NCBI GenBank assembly: GCA_023414985.1
Contig: JAEZLY010000153.1
Location: forward strand, 1-14,287
Length of the DNA stretch: 14,287 nucleotides
Direction of reading: 5' to 3'
Source: Bacillota bacterium
Lineage (GTDB): Bacteria; Bacillota; Clostridia; Lachnospirales; Lachnospiraceae
Position numbers and translations under genes: made by a program. Positions within the stretch are counted from its first letter, which is position 1. Each line of letters opens with the position of its first letter. The notes beneath the pieces are model-generated. The model worked only from the letters and a program-made list of their open reading frames with translations, was not told where the DNA came from and did no database searches. This document shows positions 13,102 to 14,287 of this stretch, in pieces.

Positions 13102-14287
13102 TCATGCCAGACCGCATACGGTCAATAATATATCAATCAGTTTAATCGCTGCAAACGGTGCAACCATTCCTCCCAGGCCATAGATAAGCATATTTCTCTT
13201 TAAGAGCTTACCTGCCGACATCTCTTGGTACTTTACCCCTTTCAGGGCTAAGGGAATTAATATTACTATAATGAGCGCATTATAGATGATTGCGGAAAGA
13301 ATAGCACTCCTGGTGCTGGTAAATCTCATAAAATTCAAAACAGCAAGCTGAGGGTAAATACTAAAGAATAATACCGGAATAATGGCAAAATATTTTGCCA
13401 CATCATTTGCTACACTGAAGGTTGTGAGAGCCCCTCTGGTCATCAGAAGCTGTTTGCCGATTCTTACGATATCAATTAGTTTTGTCGGGCTGGAGTCCAG
13501 ATCCACCATATTTCCCGCTTCCTTAGCTGCCTGAGTACCGGTATTCATGGCTACGGCAACATCGGCCTGTGCGAGCGCAGGCGCATCATTGGTTCCATCA
13601 CCCGTCATAGCTACCAGATGTCCTTTTGCTTGATAATCTCTGATTAATGCAAGCTTTGCTTCCGGAGTTGCTTCAGCAAGAAAATCATCGACACCTGCCT
13701 CCGCAGCTATAGCGGCAGCCGTCATCGGATTATCTCCTGTGATCATGATAGTCTTAATTCCCATTTTACGGAGATCGTTAAAACGTTCTTTCACTCCGTT
13801 TTTCACAATGTCCTTTAAATAAATGACACCCATTACTTTGTTATTCTTTGCTACTACCAGCGGTGTACCGCCTTCCCCTGCAACGCGCTGTACGATTTTA
13901 TTACATTCCTCGGGATATTCGCCGCCTTTTTCCTGTACAAAGGCCTTGACAGCTTCCGCGGCTCCTTTTCTGATTTCATTTCCCTGATAATCAACTCCGC
14001 TCATTCTTGTCTTAGCAGTAAAGCCTACAAAGGTGGCACCAAGGCTTGACATATCCCTTCCACGGATTCCAAAACGTTCTTTCGCAAGAATGACGACACT
14101 TCTTCCCTCCGGAGTTTCATCTGCAATGGAAGACAGCTGGGCAGCATCTGCGAGCTCCCTCTCCTCCACCCCCTGAAGAGGTATGAATTCACTGGCCTGC
14201 CTGTTGCCAAGGGTAATAGTTCCTGTCTTATCCAGCAATAGTACATCAACATCGCCGGCTGCTTCAATCGCACGCCCGCTCATAGCT
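13102..14287 (-). CDS. kdpB: KdpB, catalytic subunit of the K+-transporting P-type ATPase (5' part beyond the window)
   Basis: About 395 C-terminal residues of KdpB are present; the frame stays open to the right edge, with residues before SGRAIEAAGDVDV still in frame. The phosphorylation motif DKTGT lies near the start of the visible part. It is followed by the nucleotide-binding domain, ITGDNPMTAAAIA, EATPEAKLALI, the TGDGTNDAPAL hinge motif and NTGTQAAKEAGNMVDLDS, then the last three membrane helices (ALTTFSVANDVAKYFAIIP onward). KdpB hydrolyses ATP to drive K+ uptake through KdpA. The missing N-terminal part would hold the first four helices and the actuator domain with TGES. Operon order kdpB-kdpC-kdpD on the minus strand implies that kdpA lies just beyond the right edge. 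No truncation or frameshift is visible. Confidence 0.97.
   Translation of the reverse strand, partial: AMSGRAIEAAGDVDVLLLDKTGTITLGNRQASEFIPLQGVEERELADAAQLSSIADETPEGRSVVILAKERFGIRGRDMSSLGATFVGFTAKTRMSGVDYQGNEIRKGAAEAVKAFVQEKGGEYPEECNKIVQRVAGEGGTPLVVAKNNKVMGVIYLKDIVKNGVKERFNDLRKMGIKTIMITGDNPMTAAAIAAEAGVDDFLAEATPEAKLALIRDYQAKGHLVAMTGDGTNDAPALAQADVAVAMNTGTQAAKEAGNMVDLDSSPTKLIDIVRIGKQLLMTRGALTTFSVANDVAKYFAIIPVLFFSIYPQLAVLNFMRFTSTRSAILSAIIYNALIIVILIPLALKGVKYQEMSAGKLLKRNMLIYGLGGMVAPFAAIKLIDILLTVCGLA

Overview
The window looks like chromosomal DNA from a low-to-moderate GC, Gram-positive anaerobe of the class Clostridia, probably Lachnospiraceae or a close relative. This is inferred from gene families (DUF3793, a KimA-type permease, clostridial KdpD/C/B), strong AGGAGG-like ribosome binding sites, sigma-A-like promoters and short hairpin-plus-U-tract terminators. 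No rRNA, tRNA, CRISPR array, transposase or phage gene is visible. The sequence cuts a gene at each end.

Layout. (1) 1-2929, amino-acid metabolism and regulation: the C-terminal part of a MocR/PdxR-type PLP-domain regulator (+), a short homoserine dehydrogenase without an ACT domain (-), and a divergent LysR-type regulator (+). The 123-bp gap between the last two holds a plausible promoter and a dyad. (2) 2913-3530: a DUF3793 protein (-) whose 3' end overlaps the LysR gene by 17 bp. (3) 3620-5618: a minus-strand operon, DUF3137 membrane protein, LemA-family protein and VOC/glyoxalase-like protein, closed by a terminator. (4) 5832-7395: a minus-strand GNAT acetyltransferase followed by a MerR-family regulator. 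The GNAT gene is preceded by a near-ideal MerR-activated promoter (TTGACA, 19 bp, TATAAT, with a dyad in the spacer); the merR gene also has its own promoter and a strong terminator. (5) 7396-7786: an AT-rich gene-free stretch with an unassigned hairpin and the likely kimA promoter. (6) 7787-14287, a potassium uptake locus: a KimA-type K+ importer (+) convergent with a kdp operon (-) represented by the 3' part of kdpB, then kdpC and kdpD. kdpA is presumably beyond the right edge. No kdpE follows kdpD; only a ribosome-binding-site-like sequence with no reading frame remains there.

How the parts may work together. KimA and Kdp are two routes for K+ import, and KdpD is the sensor kinase that normally controls kdp through KdpE; here the response regulator must be elsewhere or lost. 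The KdpD universal-stress-protein domain carries residues resembling the c-di-AMP-binding motif known in Staphylococcus aureus KdpD. The MerR/GNAT pair looks like an autoregulated inducible modification or resistance module. I see no clearly new multi-gene system. The best leads are the MerR/GNAT control region, the kdpE-less kdp locus, and the stand-alone homoserine dehydrogenase with its own LysR regulator.
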